Shown here one piece after another: positions 24,379-35,019 of a stretch of 64,000 nt of DNA. Under the pieces are notes generated by a model, which ran no database searches, was not told the origin of the DNA, and worked only from the letters and a program-made list of their open reading frames with translations. A program made the translations under genes and the position numbers. The stretch is taken from positions 2,728,001 to 2,792,000 of the forward strand of contig NW_024468913.1 in NCBI RefSeq assembly GCF_011745365.1, written 5' to 3'. How positions within the stretch are numbered: the stretch's first letter is position 1; the number at the start of each line of letters is the position of its first letter. This DNA is from Cryphonectria parasitica EP155. Its lineage: Eukaryota > Ascomycota > Sordariomycetes > Diaporthales > Cryphonectriaceae.

Positions 24379-27101
24379 ATGTCGGGGTTGATCAAGAAGC
24401 TGCGAAGCGCCAGCGGTGTAAGTCAAGAGAGCCACGACTCCTCGCTAGAACGCGCCACGCCCCGGGGGAAAAGAAACACGGACAAGAAAAAGCAAGGGGC
24501 CAGGCGGGATACTGCGCGCCTCGCTCAGGACACACGAGTACACTGGCTGACCTAAAGATCACAGGGCGCTTCGACGGCACCGAAAGACACCGGTCTCAAA
24601 TCTAAAAAGGATGAGCCACCCGTGGAGAAGACGCCTCTAGAGAAGATGCTACAGAATGCAGGGCCGTTGCGGGAAGATGGCAGCGACAAGTTCTTTGGGT
24701 TGGAAAATGTAAGTCCTCTTACCCATCTGGCAGGTTCTGCTTGTGGTTACAGTTGCTAACTCGGTGCCTCTCTCTCAGTTTGGCAATACATGGTACGAGA
24801 CCCGGCCCCGATCGTTGACCCACGAACTTTGTACACTGACTGTGGGACAGTTACTGTAACTCGATAGTACAAGCACTTTACTACTGCGAAACATTCCGGC
24901 AAAATGTCGTCGACTACCCTCTACAATCACCTTCAGATACGCCGGATGGGCGGCCGAAAAAGGTCAACGTCACCATAAGACCACCTCCGAACCCCAATAC
25001 CGCCGGTGCGAACAAGCAGAAACCCCTGACGGCCGCCCAGGCCATGCGGGTGAGGCAGCAGATCAATGCCGGCCAGTTACCCCCCGGACAGCAGAAGCCA
25101 GAAGACAGACCAGACTCTCCAGAATATAAGAAGAAGCAGGCCATGATCAAGGGGCCAGTGCTGGAGCTGGGCCAAGGGAACAGTGGCGCCTACGGTATGG
25201 AGGAAAGCACCTTCACGGGCCTCAAGGACATATTCAACGCATTGATCGAGAGCGAGACCCGGACAGGCGTGCTGAGCCCCCAGCGATTTCTCGAGATCTT
25301 CAAGCGGGACAACGAGGCCTTCCGCAACCAGAACCACCAAGATGCGCATGAGTTCTATGGCCTGGTCTTGAACGACGTGATATCCAACGTGGAAGCGAAC
25401 GCGAGACGAATGCTGGAATCAGATATGCTGAATGCAAATGGGCAGGCGCACTCCCTCGACGGCGCGACCGCGGCGCTGATGAAGGCGCAACAAGTTGCAG
25501 GGGCCATGTCACCAGGGACTGGCTGGGTACACGACATATTTGAGGGTGTCTTGACATCGGAAACAAAATGTCTGGCGTGTGAGACCACATCGCAGAGGGA
25601 CGAGACATTTCTGGACCTCTCTATTGACTTGGAAGAGCACTCGTCCGTGACGTCGTGTCTGAGAAAATTCTCGGACGAAGAGATGTTGTGCGAAAGGAAC
25701 AAGTTCCACTGTGACCAGTGCGGTGGCCTGCAGGAGGCCGAGAAGAGGATGAAGATCAAGAAGTTGCCCAAAGTCATGGCCCTGCACCTAAAGCGTTTTA
25801 AGTACACCGAAGACTTCACCCGGCTGCAAAAGCTCTTTCATCGCGTCGTCTACCCATATCACCTCCGCATGTTCAACACAACGGACGATGCGGCCGACCC
25901 TGATCGGCTTTACGAATTGTACGCAGTGGTCGTTCATATTGGCGGCAACGCATACCATGGTCACTACATTGCGGTCATCAAGACGCCGGACAGGGGCTGG
26001 TTATTGTTCGACGATGAAATGGTGGAACCGGTCGACAAGCATTTTGTGCGGAACTTCTTTGGGGACAAACCTGGCATGGCCTGTGCGTATGTTCTTTTTT
26101 ACCAGGAAACAACGCACGAAAAGGTCATGGCAGAGCAAGAAGAGGAGGGTCTTGAGGAGGTCAGGATAGAGCGCGAGAAGGCCGATCTGGCCCTGGACCG
26201 CCTCAAGGCCAACGGCAACGGCGAGGCCAAATCGCCCTTGACCAGACATGTCACAACACCTACCTCCCCGACGGACGAAAAGGACAACTTTGCCGTCCTC
26301 GATCATGCAGAGACGGCGCCCGGGTTTCTTGATGGGCCGCAAATACCATCGATCCCGGAAGAGGCCCCTCCGCCCATCAAGACGTATCCACTGAACCCGG
26401 CACCGCCACCACCCCCAGCTGTCGAGCCCTCCACCCCCTCCACTCCGGTGACAGCGTTACGGGTGGATACATCACTGCAGTCGCCCAAGGCGAGCAAGGA
26501 AGACAAGAAACTAGAGAAGAAGGAACAGAAAGCTGCGGAGAAGGCGCGCAAGCACGCGGAGAAGGAACAGCTGAAAGAGGAAGAGAAGCGCCGTAAGGAG
26601 AACGCTAAACAAATCCAACAGATGCGCAAGAAGAACGAGGAGGAGCTACAGCGGGTGCTGGCCGAGAGCAAGGCCATGTCGGCTGCGGAAGAGAAGCAGC
26701 GCAAGAAGAGCATGGCCGCAGAAGCGATCCCTCCCAGTCCCTCGACTCCCAGCCACGCAGGTCATCTGCTGGACCGGGCGAACAGAGGTAGCAAGTCGCT
26801 GAGCCGCAAGTCGCTTAACATGAGCTGGCTGGGAGGCGGCTCCAAAGAGAAGCACAAGGAGAAAGAAAAGGATAGGGAGGATATGACAGCGATCCTGGAA
26901 AACGGTAAGGAACCAGACCCCGAGAGCGAGCCTTCCGAGTCGGCGGTGGTTTTCAACACCGTCGACTACAACGGGAGCGAGGGGGCGCGTTCCTCTTCTA
27001 ACGCGGATAGGCCGTCGGATAAGCCTGACTCTGCGAAACAACCACTGAGGGAGCGTTTCAGCTTCAGCATCGGGAAGAAGAAGAGCACCGTGTTTTCCTA
27101 G
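24379..27101 (+). CDS. creB: Ubiquitin carboxyl-terminal hydrolase, creB/USP12-USP46 type
   Basis: Four exons, join(24379..24417,24565..24708,24779..24792,24851..27101), give 815 aa. This USP-family cysteine protease removes ubiquitin; Aspergillus CreB acts in carbon catabolite repression with a WD-repeat partner. The Cys box is [20 protein letters not shown] with catalytic Cys66. Two CxxC pairs (CLAC, CDQC) form the zinc site, and the His box is [13 protein letters not shown] with His437, followed by [12 protein letters not shown]. Behind the catalytic core come proline-rich sequence and a strongly charged coiled coil (about 490-570) as in CreB. Exon 3 is only 14 nt, and the catalytic Cys codon is split by the third intron (TG/gtacga to gacag/T). 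All junctions are in phase and restore family sequence. Confidence 0.93.
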
Positions 27102-28252
27102 GTGATCAGGCTCATCGTCTCCGACACCGTCTCTGCATTCTTGCCGGTGGGGATGAGTAACCGATGATGGCGTTCACCGGATGGGTATTAATTTTGGGTT
27201 CTTCTTTTTCTCGTTTTTGGCTCTCTGGATACATGAAGGATTCAAACATCTTCCAACTTGTGTGGACCATGGCAAAAGGCGGGGACAAGATTAACAAAAG
27301 TCAGCGCTTGGTACAACTGAGGCTTCTCTTCTCTACGTTTTTTGCGTATCATCATGGTTGCTTCAAGTCATTTCCGGCAGCCCCTAACAACAAAACAAAA
27401 AGAACAGCCATCATTGGGAGGCGAGGCTCTCCTCGGTCAGTTACAGCGAAGTGAATAGTTGGGTGGCTGATTGGTCCCGCCGACCAGTCAAAGCAGAGCA
27501 TTTGGGATTGCACAGAGCGGGTTGCGCTGGGCTTTCTCCAGGCCGGCGCGGGAGTTGTTGTATGTACATACTCTTGCAGCAGCTTTTCTGTCGATACTAC
27601 GATCCGCAGCTGCCGGGCATACCCACACATGCAACTTATGTACACCAAAAGACAGCGCTGGAGACGGGCACATAAGGCAGGCAGAGGCAGACCTTTAATG
27701 GAGGGCATCCGATCTTGATATTCTCGGCGCAATTGTGAGGAGAGCGCGTGTGTGAAATAGTCTTGTTGTTGTAAGATAGAGAACTCGCCTAGCCATGATC
27801 TAGGCAGGGGATGAAATGAACCCCTCAGAGTCTATTACCTGTATCGTGATACCTTCTGCGACGCTCCTCTCCTGCGTGTAGCTTTGTTCCGAAACGCTCT
27901 GACGCCATGTATCACCACTTCAACCGTCTCTCGTAGGTAGCGCGAGCCGGAGGAGTTATCTCTTGAATCATGCCGGGTCTCGTCACCTGGCCTGTCGTCG
28001 TTGATATCAACACGGCCGGCTGTCCATCTCCACCGACACGGTACGAGCACCTTCCCCAGGCACCTCGCGCTGTCTCTGGGCATTTGTCCGAAGAGAGAGA
28101 GGGGCAGAATCCAGCGTTCTGATTCGGCCGGAGTCGTCGAAGCCTCTGATCTTGTCTGAGATCCGAGCATACTCTCTGCATGTTTCTCATCCTGCCTCGT
28201 CCTTGATATATTGGCCTTGCTACAGCTCCCTGTCTACCGCACAGCCAGCTCA
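27102..28252. other. Convergent spacer creB / YOS1
   Basis: 1.15 kb lie between two 3' ends. I see no gene, tRNA or notable repeat. Confidence 0.55.
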
Positions 28253-28825
28253 CTATCCGAGGATAAGCTCGTAGACTATTATCAAAGTGTTGAAGATGAT
28301 CAGGGGTACTGTGCCGCGACCGTGTCAGCATTAACACAGATAGAAACACACACTTTTTCAGGGACAGAATAGAAGCGACCTCCTCGCTCCACGGCACCGC
28401 CACGCGCACGTACCTCTCATAATCATCCGCACGCTTGCTATCAGGCTGATTATCTTCCCCTTGACGCTCTGGTCGGGCCCTGACTGCCCAAAGGCAGGGT
28501 CGTGAGATTTTGCAGAAAAGCCGACTACAAATAGTTCCAGCAGAATGTTAGCCTTGCCGTTTGTCTATTCCAACCGGAGAAAGGGGTCTGGTATTGTCCC
28601 GGCCTAAACAAGGTCCAGTCGTGGCCTGTTGTTTTCGGACAGGATGGTGGTAATACGTACTGCGCGCCAGGAAACGGTCTTCGGACAGGATGGCGATGGC
28701 GTTGATCAGGAGGACGATCACTAGAAGGGGAATGTGCTGTCAGCGCCCTTCCCTCCCTACCATGATACAGAGCATTGCCTTGGGATTCCTCTCCTACCAT
28801 AAATGAGACTGCCGAGGGCGGCCAT
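28253..28825 (-). CDS. YOS1: Yos1-like ER-Golgi transport protein (IER3IP1 family)
   Basis: Four exons, join(28253..28308,28414..28524,28661..28720,28798..28825), give 84 aa, the family length. Yos1 is a small membrane protein of the Yip1-Yif1 complex needed for COPII vesicle function. The assembled protein reads MAALGSLIYV, then IVLLINAIAILSEDRFLARI, a loop with HDPAFGQSGPDQSVKGK, IISLIASVRMIMRVPL and ends IIFNTLIIVYELILG. The SEDRFLARI motif, SVRxxMRxPL and the terminal YELxxG are diagnostic. Two hydrophobic segments (about 8-26 and 65-82) fit membrane helices. Every intron has GT/AG ends (gtagga, gtacgt, gtacgt) and all phases agree. No single exon exceeds 37 codons, so simple frame scans miss this gene. 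It diverges from PRE2. Confidence 0.93.
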
Positions 28826-29444
28826 GTTGAGTGGGCGTTTGCGACTCTCTTGTAGCCGCGCTGGAGTTGGGAGAGAGTAGGGTAGATTTCCTGAATTCAG
28901 GGACGGCGACGTAGGTCTCTTGTTGAGGTTGTAGGAGAAGTTGTCGGCAGAAAAAGGGAGAGCAGGCAAATAGGCACAAGCAAGGCAAGGAAGGAAAGGC
29001 AAGGCTACTTACTTGTCCATCGCGGGCTAAGCACCTGTGAAAGCTGGCCTTGCGCCGCATCAACTTGTTACCAAAAGTAAGGTTCCAGGGGTGAACCCCT
29101 GTCGACGCACTGACCAGGTGCCAGCTAGGAGCGGCGCGCCTTGCACCCCCCCCCCCCTTGCTCCAGGCACTCTCAGCTTTAGCCACCGGCAGGAGAGAAC
29201 GCGCATGGCCCGGAGCTGCCTTGAGCTCTGACGGAACGACCAGTGTTGCTTCCGACAGCAGTTCAGTTACATACCACCACCATCCTCCCATCGCCAGTCG
29301 ACACTACCTCCTCCACCACCACCCGAATCCTCTCTTTTGTTGCCATAATCTACGAACTGACGGACGGCACCCTTCATATTTGCATTTTCGTCTTGACAAA
29401 TAAACCAAACATCTTGAGGGGAGTCGATCACATACGACGTCACG
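28826..29444. promoter_or_regulatory. Divergent promoter region YOS1 / PRE2
   Basis: 619 bp lie between divergent starts, with a C10 run near 29148-29157 and CCA-rich sequence (29273-29330) ahead of PRE2. No proteasome-specific element was recognised. Confidence 0.5.
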
Positions 29445-30444
29445 ATGGACACCCTCGTTGCCAGATACACGAGGCCCGCCTACGCCCAGAACGAAGGCCT
29501 CACCGAGCAAGATGAGCTGGACATCAGCGATGCCGTCCCAGGTCCATCTCTGAAGTTTGCCATGCCTCCAGTAGCTCAGGTAAGAACAACTCCCCCACCA
29601 CCCCCGACCTCTCTGGCTCCTCTCGGTCCAGCCTACTTGCAGCACCTCGCAGCAACCTCCCCTTCCTCAAGCAGTGGACCACCATGAAACTGACCTGTTG
29701 TGTTCCCCCCCCCAACCCCAACAGCCCTCCTCCTGGCTCCGCGCTGCAACCGACGACCGTTCGAACCCGCAATGCCCCATCAAGATCGCCCACGGCACGA
29801 CAACCCTCGCCTTCCGGTTCCAGGGCGGCATCATCGTGGCCACGGACTCCCGCGCAACAGCGGGCAACTGGATCGCCTCGCAGACGGTCAAGAAGGTGAT
29901 CGAGATCAACAGCCAGCTGCTGGGAACCATGGCCGGCGGCGCCGCTGACTGCCAGTACTGGCTGGCCTGGCTGGGCATGCAGTGCCGCCTCCACGAGCTG
30001 CGCCACAAGCGGCGCATCAGCGTGGCCGCCGCCTCCAAGATCCTCGCCAACCTCGTCTACCAGTACAAGGGCATGGGCCTGTCCATGGGCACCATGTGTG
30101 CCGGCGTCACCAAGGAGGAGGGCCCTGCCCTGTACTACATCGACTCGGACGGGACCAGGCTCGCCGGCAACCTCTTCTGCGTTGGCTCCGGCCAGACATT
30201 CGCCTACGGTGTGCTGGATGCTGAGTATAGATACGATCTGACCGAAGAGGAGGCCCTGGAGCTGGGTAGCCGAAGTATTTTGGCCGCGACGCACCGTGAT
30301 GCGTACAGCGGTGGCTTCATCAACCTGTACCATGTCAAGGAGGAGGGCTGGGTCAAGCACGGCTTCAGCGACACGAACCCCATCTTCTGGAGGACGAAGC
30401 TGGACAAGGGCGAGTTTACGAACGTCACGAGCAACCTGGATTAA
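29445..30444 (+). CDS. PRE2: Proteasome subunit beta type-5 (chymotrypsin-like), Pre2
   Basis: Two exons, join(29445..29579,29725..30444), give 284 aa. It is a catalytic subunit of the 20S core. A 69-residue propeptide ends at IAHG, and cleavage would expose Thr70 of [20 protein letters not shown]. Counting from that Thr, Asp17 and Lys33 (QTVKKVIEI) are present as required for the active site. Other landmarks are [36 protein letters not shown] and [16 protein letters not shown]. The intron (CAG/gtaaga to caacag/CCC) is in phase and interrupts the propeptide. The gene lies 2.3 kb downstream of the creB deubiquitinase. Confidence 0.98.
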
Positions 30445-30873
30445 GGGGAAGAACGCGAGAGCGATGGTGATGGCGGCGCATAGAGCTGGATCCGGATGGC
30501 CGAGAGGTAGAGAGTAGGCATGAGACGAGACCTTTGGCATGAACACATCGTCGAGTCCCTCTGCCTGGGTAAGGCATGGTGGCTACTATCAGTCATGCCG
30601 TGCCCTGTATCTGTACAATAAATGATGACATTCTGACAACAAACCTCCCGTCTTTATTTCTTTGGCTTCTTCTTTTGACTGAATGCTCTATCGTCTAGCA
30701 TACAGTGATTAATTATCGACAGCTAGCCATGACACGCTGCACAACATGCCCCCTATTCCTGTCGGTACATATGATACCAGCGCAATGCATGTACCTGAGG
30801 GCATTCGTTACCCGTCTTCCTATGAGATCTTGCATGTCGCTTCTCAGATGGCCCCATCTCCCCTCCCCTCCCA
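30445..30873. other. Convergent spacer PRE2 / QRI7
   Basis: 429 bp lie between two 3' ends. An AATAAA at 30619-30624 is about 175 bases past the PRE2 stop and could serve its polyadenylation. I see nothing else. Confidence 0.55.
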
Positions 30874-33800
30874 TCACCTCCCCTGCAAAAAAGCCTTGAA
30901 TCTCTGGAGAGCCGATAAAAACTGTTGCGGCTGTTGCGTCTGTTGCGGCTGTGGCTCCTCCAGGTGACCAATAAGCTTGATCTTTGTCTTATGCTTGGAT
31001 CTCTTGTCGTCGCCGTTGCTGCTGCTGCTGGTCGTATCGGTTTGGGTTGAGGAGGGTTCATCCTGAGTCTTTGGCGATTTCATCCGACATTTTTTCCCCG
31101 GGAGGCCAAGCGTCTGCTCCGTCTTCGTCTCTGCGGTGGGCGTTTGCGGTGGCTGTTGCTGCTTGGGGCGGGCCCGTCTCGCTCGTGACTTGGACTATGC
31201 AAGGTTAGTGTTCAGCAGACGAGAACATCTCGGACAGAACGCATGATTGTGCGAGAAGAAGCATAGGATCGGCGATTCTCGAAGACGTCCTGAACTGCTC
31301 ACTCCAGGCGTCTTCCCCGAAGCCCCTCTAAGAAGGAAGAAATAAAGGTACCAGGATAAAGACAGGGTGATGCTTACCTGCTCCTGAGACGACTTGGCTC
31401 GCTGACCCGTTACATTGCCGAGCTCGATCTCGATGGTCGGCTGCACCTCATCTACTGGCTCATCTTGTTCTCGAATCCGCGGCTGACCTCGAGGGGGTCC
31501 AGGCCGCAACAATGACCGGCTGCTCGTCCAAATTAGCGTACGTGGAGGGGTCTGCATGACCCGGCGAAAGGTTTCGGCATTGGCTATCTCGGGCACTGGT
31601 GCTGCTGCGTCGGGGTTGGCTACCGGCGTCGTACTTGGCACGTTGGGGTTCTTTTGCGTTGAAAAGGTCTTGTGTTCTCCCAGGCTGCTTGGCACGTTGG
31701 GTTCGTTGCTGGGGCGAGGGTCACCTCGGGGTTCTCCCTTGTGGTTTTTGTGTTTGTCAGACTTGGCGAAGACCTTTTTGGTCATTTTGTCAAGTTCCTT
31801 GCGCAGGGCGATTGTGTCCTTTGTAGCAGATAGAGGGACGGAATCTTTCATCTCGGTGAGGGCTTCCTCGGGCTCATCTTCCTCCTCAATGCTCGTCTTC
31901 TCTGGCGCGACAGGCTCAGATCTCGCTACATGTGCCGAGTCGCTCTGTCCGAGTCGCTGGGCTCGCTCGGTAGCAGCATCTGTCCCTGTGAGTGTAGCAG
32001 ACTCAGGGGGCGGGATCCAGCAGTCCGCCCCAGAGATGATCTCCTCGATGCTCCAGGTGTTCATTGGCGTGAACTCATGGCTCGAGATCCAGCCGTCGCG
32101 GAACATCTCTGCTCCGGCATAAGCGATCATGGCGGCATTATCGGTGCAGAACTGCTGGCTTGGTGCGATCAGCTTGATGTCCTCGAAGCCGCGGGCTGCG
32201 AGCATGGACTGGGCGACTTTGCGTAGGAACATGTTGCTTGCCACGCCGCCGGACAAGACAAGAGTCTTTGGGCGCTGTGCTACCAGTTCGCTGTCGTTTT
32301 GGAGGGCCAGGACGACTCTGCTGACTGGATGGTTATTGCTAGGTCAGCATTTTCTCCGGAGCTTGAGCAAGGCGCATGGTAAAAGTCTGCAGAAAAGAAA
32401 GGCTTTCCTGAACCGGTGTGTGGATGGGCCATGGACACTCACTAACGTGCTCGAAAGCAAGTCTCATTGTATGAAGAGCCAGCTCTCGTCTCTCGTTGTT
32501 TGACATATCAGGTTTTTGGGATAGAAGCTGTAAGGTATTACCATGAAGAGAGGTGAAATTGTATACCAGCTCCTTGGACTCTGCCAGCGGTGGCCTAATT
32601 TCCCATCCATACCAGGACTTGTAGCTCAGAAGTTCCTGGTGGCGCGTGGGGGGGGCTTGGTAATTGGCTGTCGGGTCGAGCATTTGCACGAAGCGCTCCA
32701 TAAGTTTAGGATAGACGACGGTCGTGGCACCCTTGGGAACAAAGCCTCGGGGTAATACCTCCCTGGAAAACTTGTCCAGCACGTCGCCTAGAGCTATACC
32801 TTCCACCGAAGCCAGGATCCGGTGGCTGAGGGCCGACTTGGTGTATACCAGCATCGTGTGCTTTCCGGATACAAGAAGTGTGAGAAAGGGGTAGCTTTTT
32901 TCAGGGCTGCGGGCTGATGGGTCCTCATACAACTCTCTTTCCCTGCCAGGCATTAGAAGAACCATTTAGTGGAGGCCAAGAGGATTGGACTGAGAGAATA
33001 TATCAGGTCAGGTAGGGGGGGGGGGGAGGGAGAAGGGGGCCTCGCGTACATCAGTGGGGTCAGGGCATGTGCCTGCATATGCTGTACGGGCAAATCATTA
33101 ATTTCTATAATATGCATCATGCAGGACCGTGACCACACACGTAGGACCACTTACGTGAACGCCGATGACCGGTACTGACCAGGCGACGGCGCTATCGACA
33201 TTCAAGAGTCAGCATCTGGCAGAAGGACATGGCATGAGTGAGCATCCGGCATGCTGCCTGTCTGCACATGGGAACGGAATATACACACAGTGCCTCTATA
33301 TCGCCATCAAGGGTCAGCCATCCATGATCCCAAGGACGAGGTCCCATAATCTGCCAGAGGGAAGGTGGTACACAAGAGTATCTTTTACTTACTAGCCGTA
33401 TTCACACCGACGCTGAGACAGCCGCCCATGCCAGGACCTCGAGTCACGGCTATTAGATCTGGCTTTCTAAACAGGTACGGCGGTGGACAATCCAAAGTGC
33501 GTGAGTCGAAATGGAGACCACGAGCCGACGAGGAAATTACTTCTTCAGTTGATATCGGAATATATCCGGCATGGTGCGTGGCGGCCACCAGCGACTGCAT
33601 CGCCTTGTGGACGAGTGCGGGCAAGCTATCGATTCCCGCGATCAACACATGGCCACTTACCTCCTTCAGATCTCTCTTGCTTAATCTGTCCGCCGTGTGT
33701 GGAAGAAAAACTCACTGCTTGGTATGGCTCTTCACAGCCTCTACCGGGTGGATCCCTCGGAGTTCATGATTGGGACAAGAAACTCGCTCGCTGTAAGCCA

Positions 33801-33978
33801 GACGACCCGGCCGTGTCCCAGCAGAGCATTTGAATAGAGCAACACATGTGTCGTCCGCTGATGTCTCAATAGCTAGCACCCTGAGGGGCTTCGGAAAGAT
33901 TGCAGGGCGTCTGGGCGTGGCGGCACGGAAGAGGGTGGGTATGCCCGGCAGCCCCTGCAAGGCGTGTTGCTGTACCAT
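30874..33978 (-). CDS. QRI7: Mitochondrial tRNA N6-threonylcarbamoyladenosine synthase (Qri7/TsaD family)
   Basis: The model has nine exons, join(30874..31194,31378..32324,32443..32942,33050..33081,33155..33191,33289..33295,33393..33625,33716..33978 plus order reversed on the minus strand); counting the 7-nt exon there are eight coding segments, 779 aa. The protein transfers threonylcarbamoyl to A37 of tRNAs. The Arg-rich, acid-poor N-terminus fits a mitochondrial presequence. Family motifs are LAIETSADDT, NHELRGIHPVEAVKSHT, VTRGPGMGGCLSVGVNTA, IGVHHMQAHALTP (metal-binding His pair), FLTLLVSGKHTMLV and VLSGGVASNMFLRK. The usual GGHT reads GKHT. After residue 460 a 319-residue charged, low-complexity tail follows, unusual for the family. 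All junction phases agree. The micro-exon and the first intron's acceptor are the least certain points. Confidence 0.9.
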
Positions 33979-34573
33979 CTTGTGAAGGTGACCATGGGAG
34001 GTCGCGCCTATCTGGAAGTCTCAAATTCCGGAGGAGGGTAATGAGTGGCCTAAGTGGTGTCGCAATTCAAATGGTAGAGGGAAAGCATCGCGCCACGGGC
34101 AGTCCGAAGCTGTGCGCCTCTTCCAAAAAAAAAATAAAAAAATATTACTTTGCAACGTGGGAATTAAGAACAATAAAGATCATGTAATGTCGAATTGAGT
34201 ATTGACTATGCCAGAGTCTGTGCCGGCACTTGAAAGAGCTTTCGACGGAAGATTTGGACAGTGTGATATCAGGTCGGTTGGTATTGTGCCTTCGTGGTGT
34301 AAAGAAAAAAAATAAAAAAAATAAAGGCGAGCCTGACGGTTGGCTGATCAGAGATTGGATGAGGGACGGGGAAAAAAAAGTTACAAGTACCACCAGGAAG
34401 CTCGTTGCACAGTAGGCGCCTCCGCATCCCTGTCCACTGACAGACACTGGACCCTGCCTGCCCTATTTACTGTACCCCAGGACTCCTCGGGACCCACTCA
34501 GACCACAGGTGATCTGACCCGGCTGATCGATATCGAATAGCTCTTTCGTGCCAGTTACCCTAGACAGACCAGA
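33979..34573. other. Intergenic spacer, 0.6 kb
   Basis: This lies upstream of QRI7 and downstream of the NIF3-like gene, with A/T-rich patches at 34124-34146, 34306-34324 and 34371-34378. I see no gene. Confidence 0.55.
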
Positions 34574-35019
34574 TCAGAACTCCTTGATCTCGTAGACCTC
34601 AAAACCAGGTTCTTCAAAAGGGTGAGCCCTAGAGCAAAGAATAAGAAGTTAAGTAAGTTTTTTTTTTTTTTTTTTCCCCAGCTGCCTCCACGAAGTGATT
34701 ACGACACGAGGCCGCCGGTTTGGGGGGGGGAGCGGAGGACCAACTTTTTCAAGGCCTCCACAGCCTTCTTAGCACACTCTTCACCGAGGCAGAGTGTCTC
34801 AACCCTAGCTTCTTCTACCTTCTCGAGGGTGCCGACCTTGCCAATGTTTGGGTTCGCCGTGTCTCCTGGGCGGAATTGGCCGGTTCCGATGGTCTGCCAG
34901 GCACATTCGGTGTAGTTCCCGGGGCCTGGGTAGCACCCGGCGCCGGCAGCAAAGACAGCCGTCTTTACGGCTTCCAGAGCAGACAGAGGAACGAAGAAGA
35001 CAAGCTTGTATTTCGTCAT
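34574..35019 (-). CDS. NIF3-like/PII-fold small protein
   Basis: Two exons, join(34574..34628,34745..35019), give 109 aa. The N-terminus MTKYKLVFFVPLSALEAVKT, the Gly/Asn-rich centre (GAGCYPGPGNYTECAWQT, GTGQFRPGDTANPNIGKVG), RVETLCLGEECAKKAVEALK and the final AHPFEEPGFEVYEIKEF match the stand-alone form of the second domain of the DUF34/NIF3 family, an alpha-beta fold like PII/CutA. Its biochemical role is not established. The C-terminal exon is joined by AA/gttggt to ctctag/G, an uncommon donor, but it restores the AHPxEEP motif exactly. The intron carries a T18 run (34658-34675 on the + strand). An upstream in-frame ATG at 35055 would add 12 residues and seems less likely. Confidence 0.88.

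Noticed and set aside
29524..30546. 340-codon open frame on the - strand
   Set aside because: It is antisense to PRE2, whose catalytic residues and splice site are all present.
33626..33715. 30-bp intron with acceptor at 33686 in QRI7
   Set aside because: It keeps the frame but 30 bp is below the workable size for fungal introns. The 90-bp intron ending at 33626 gives SHTKHLPALV, which fits the family better.
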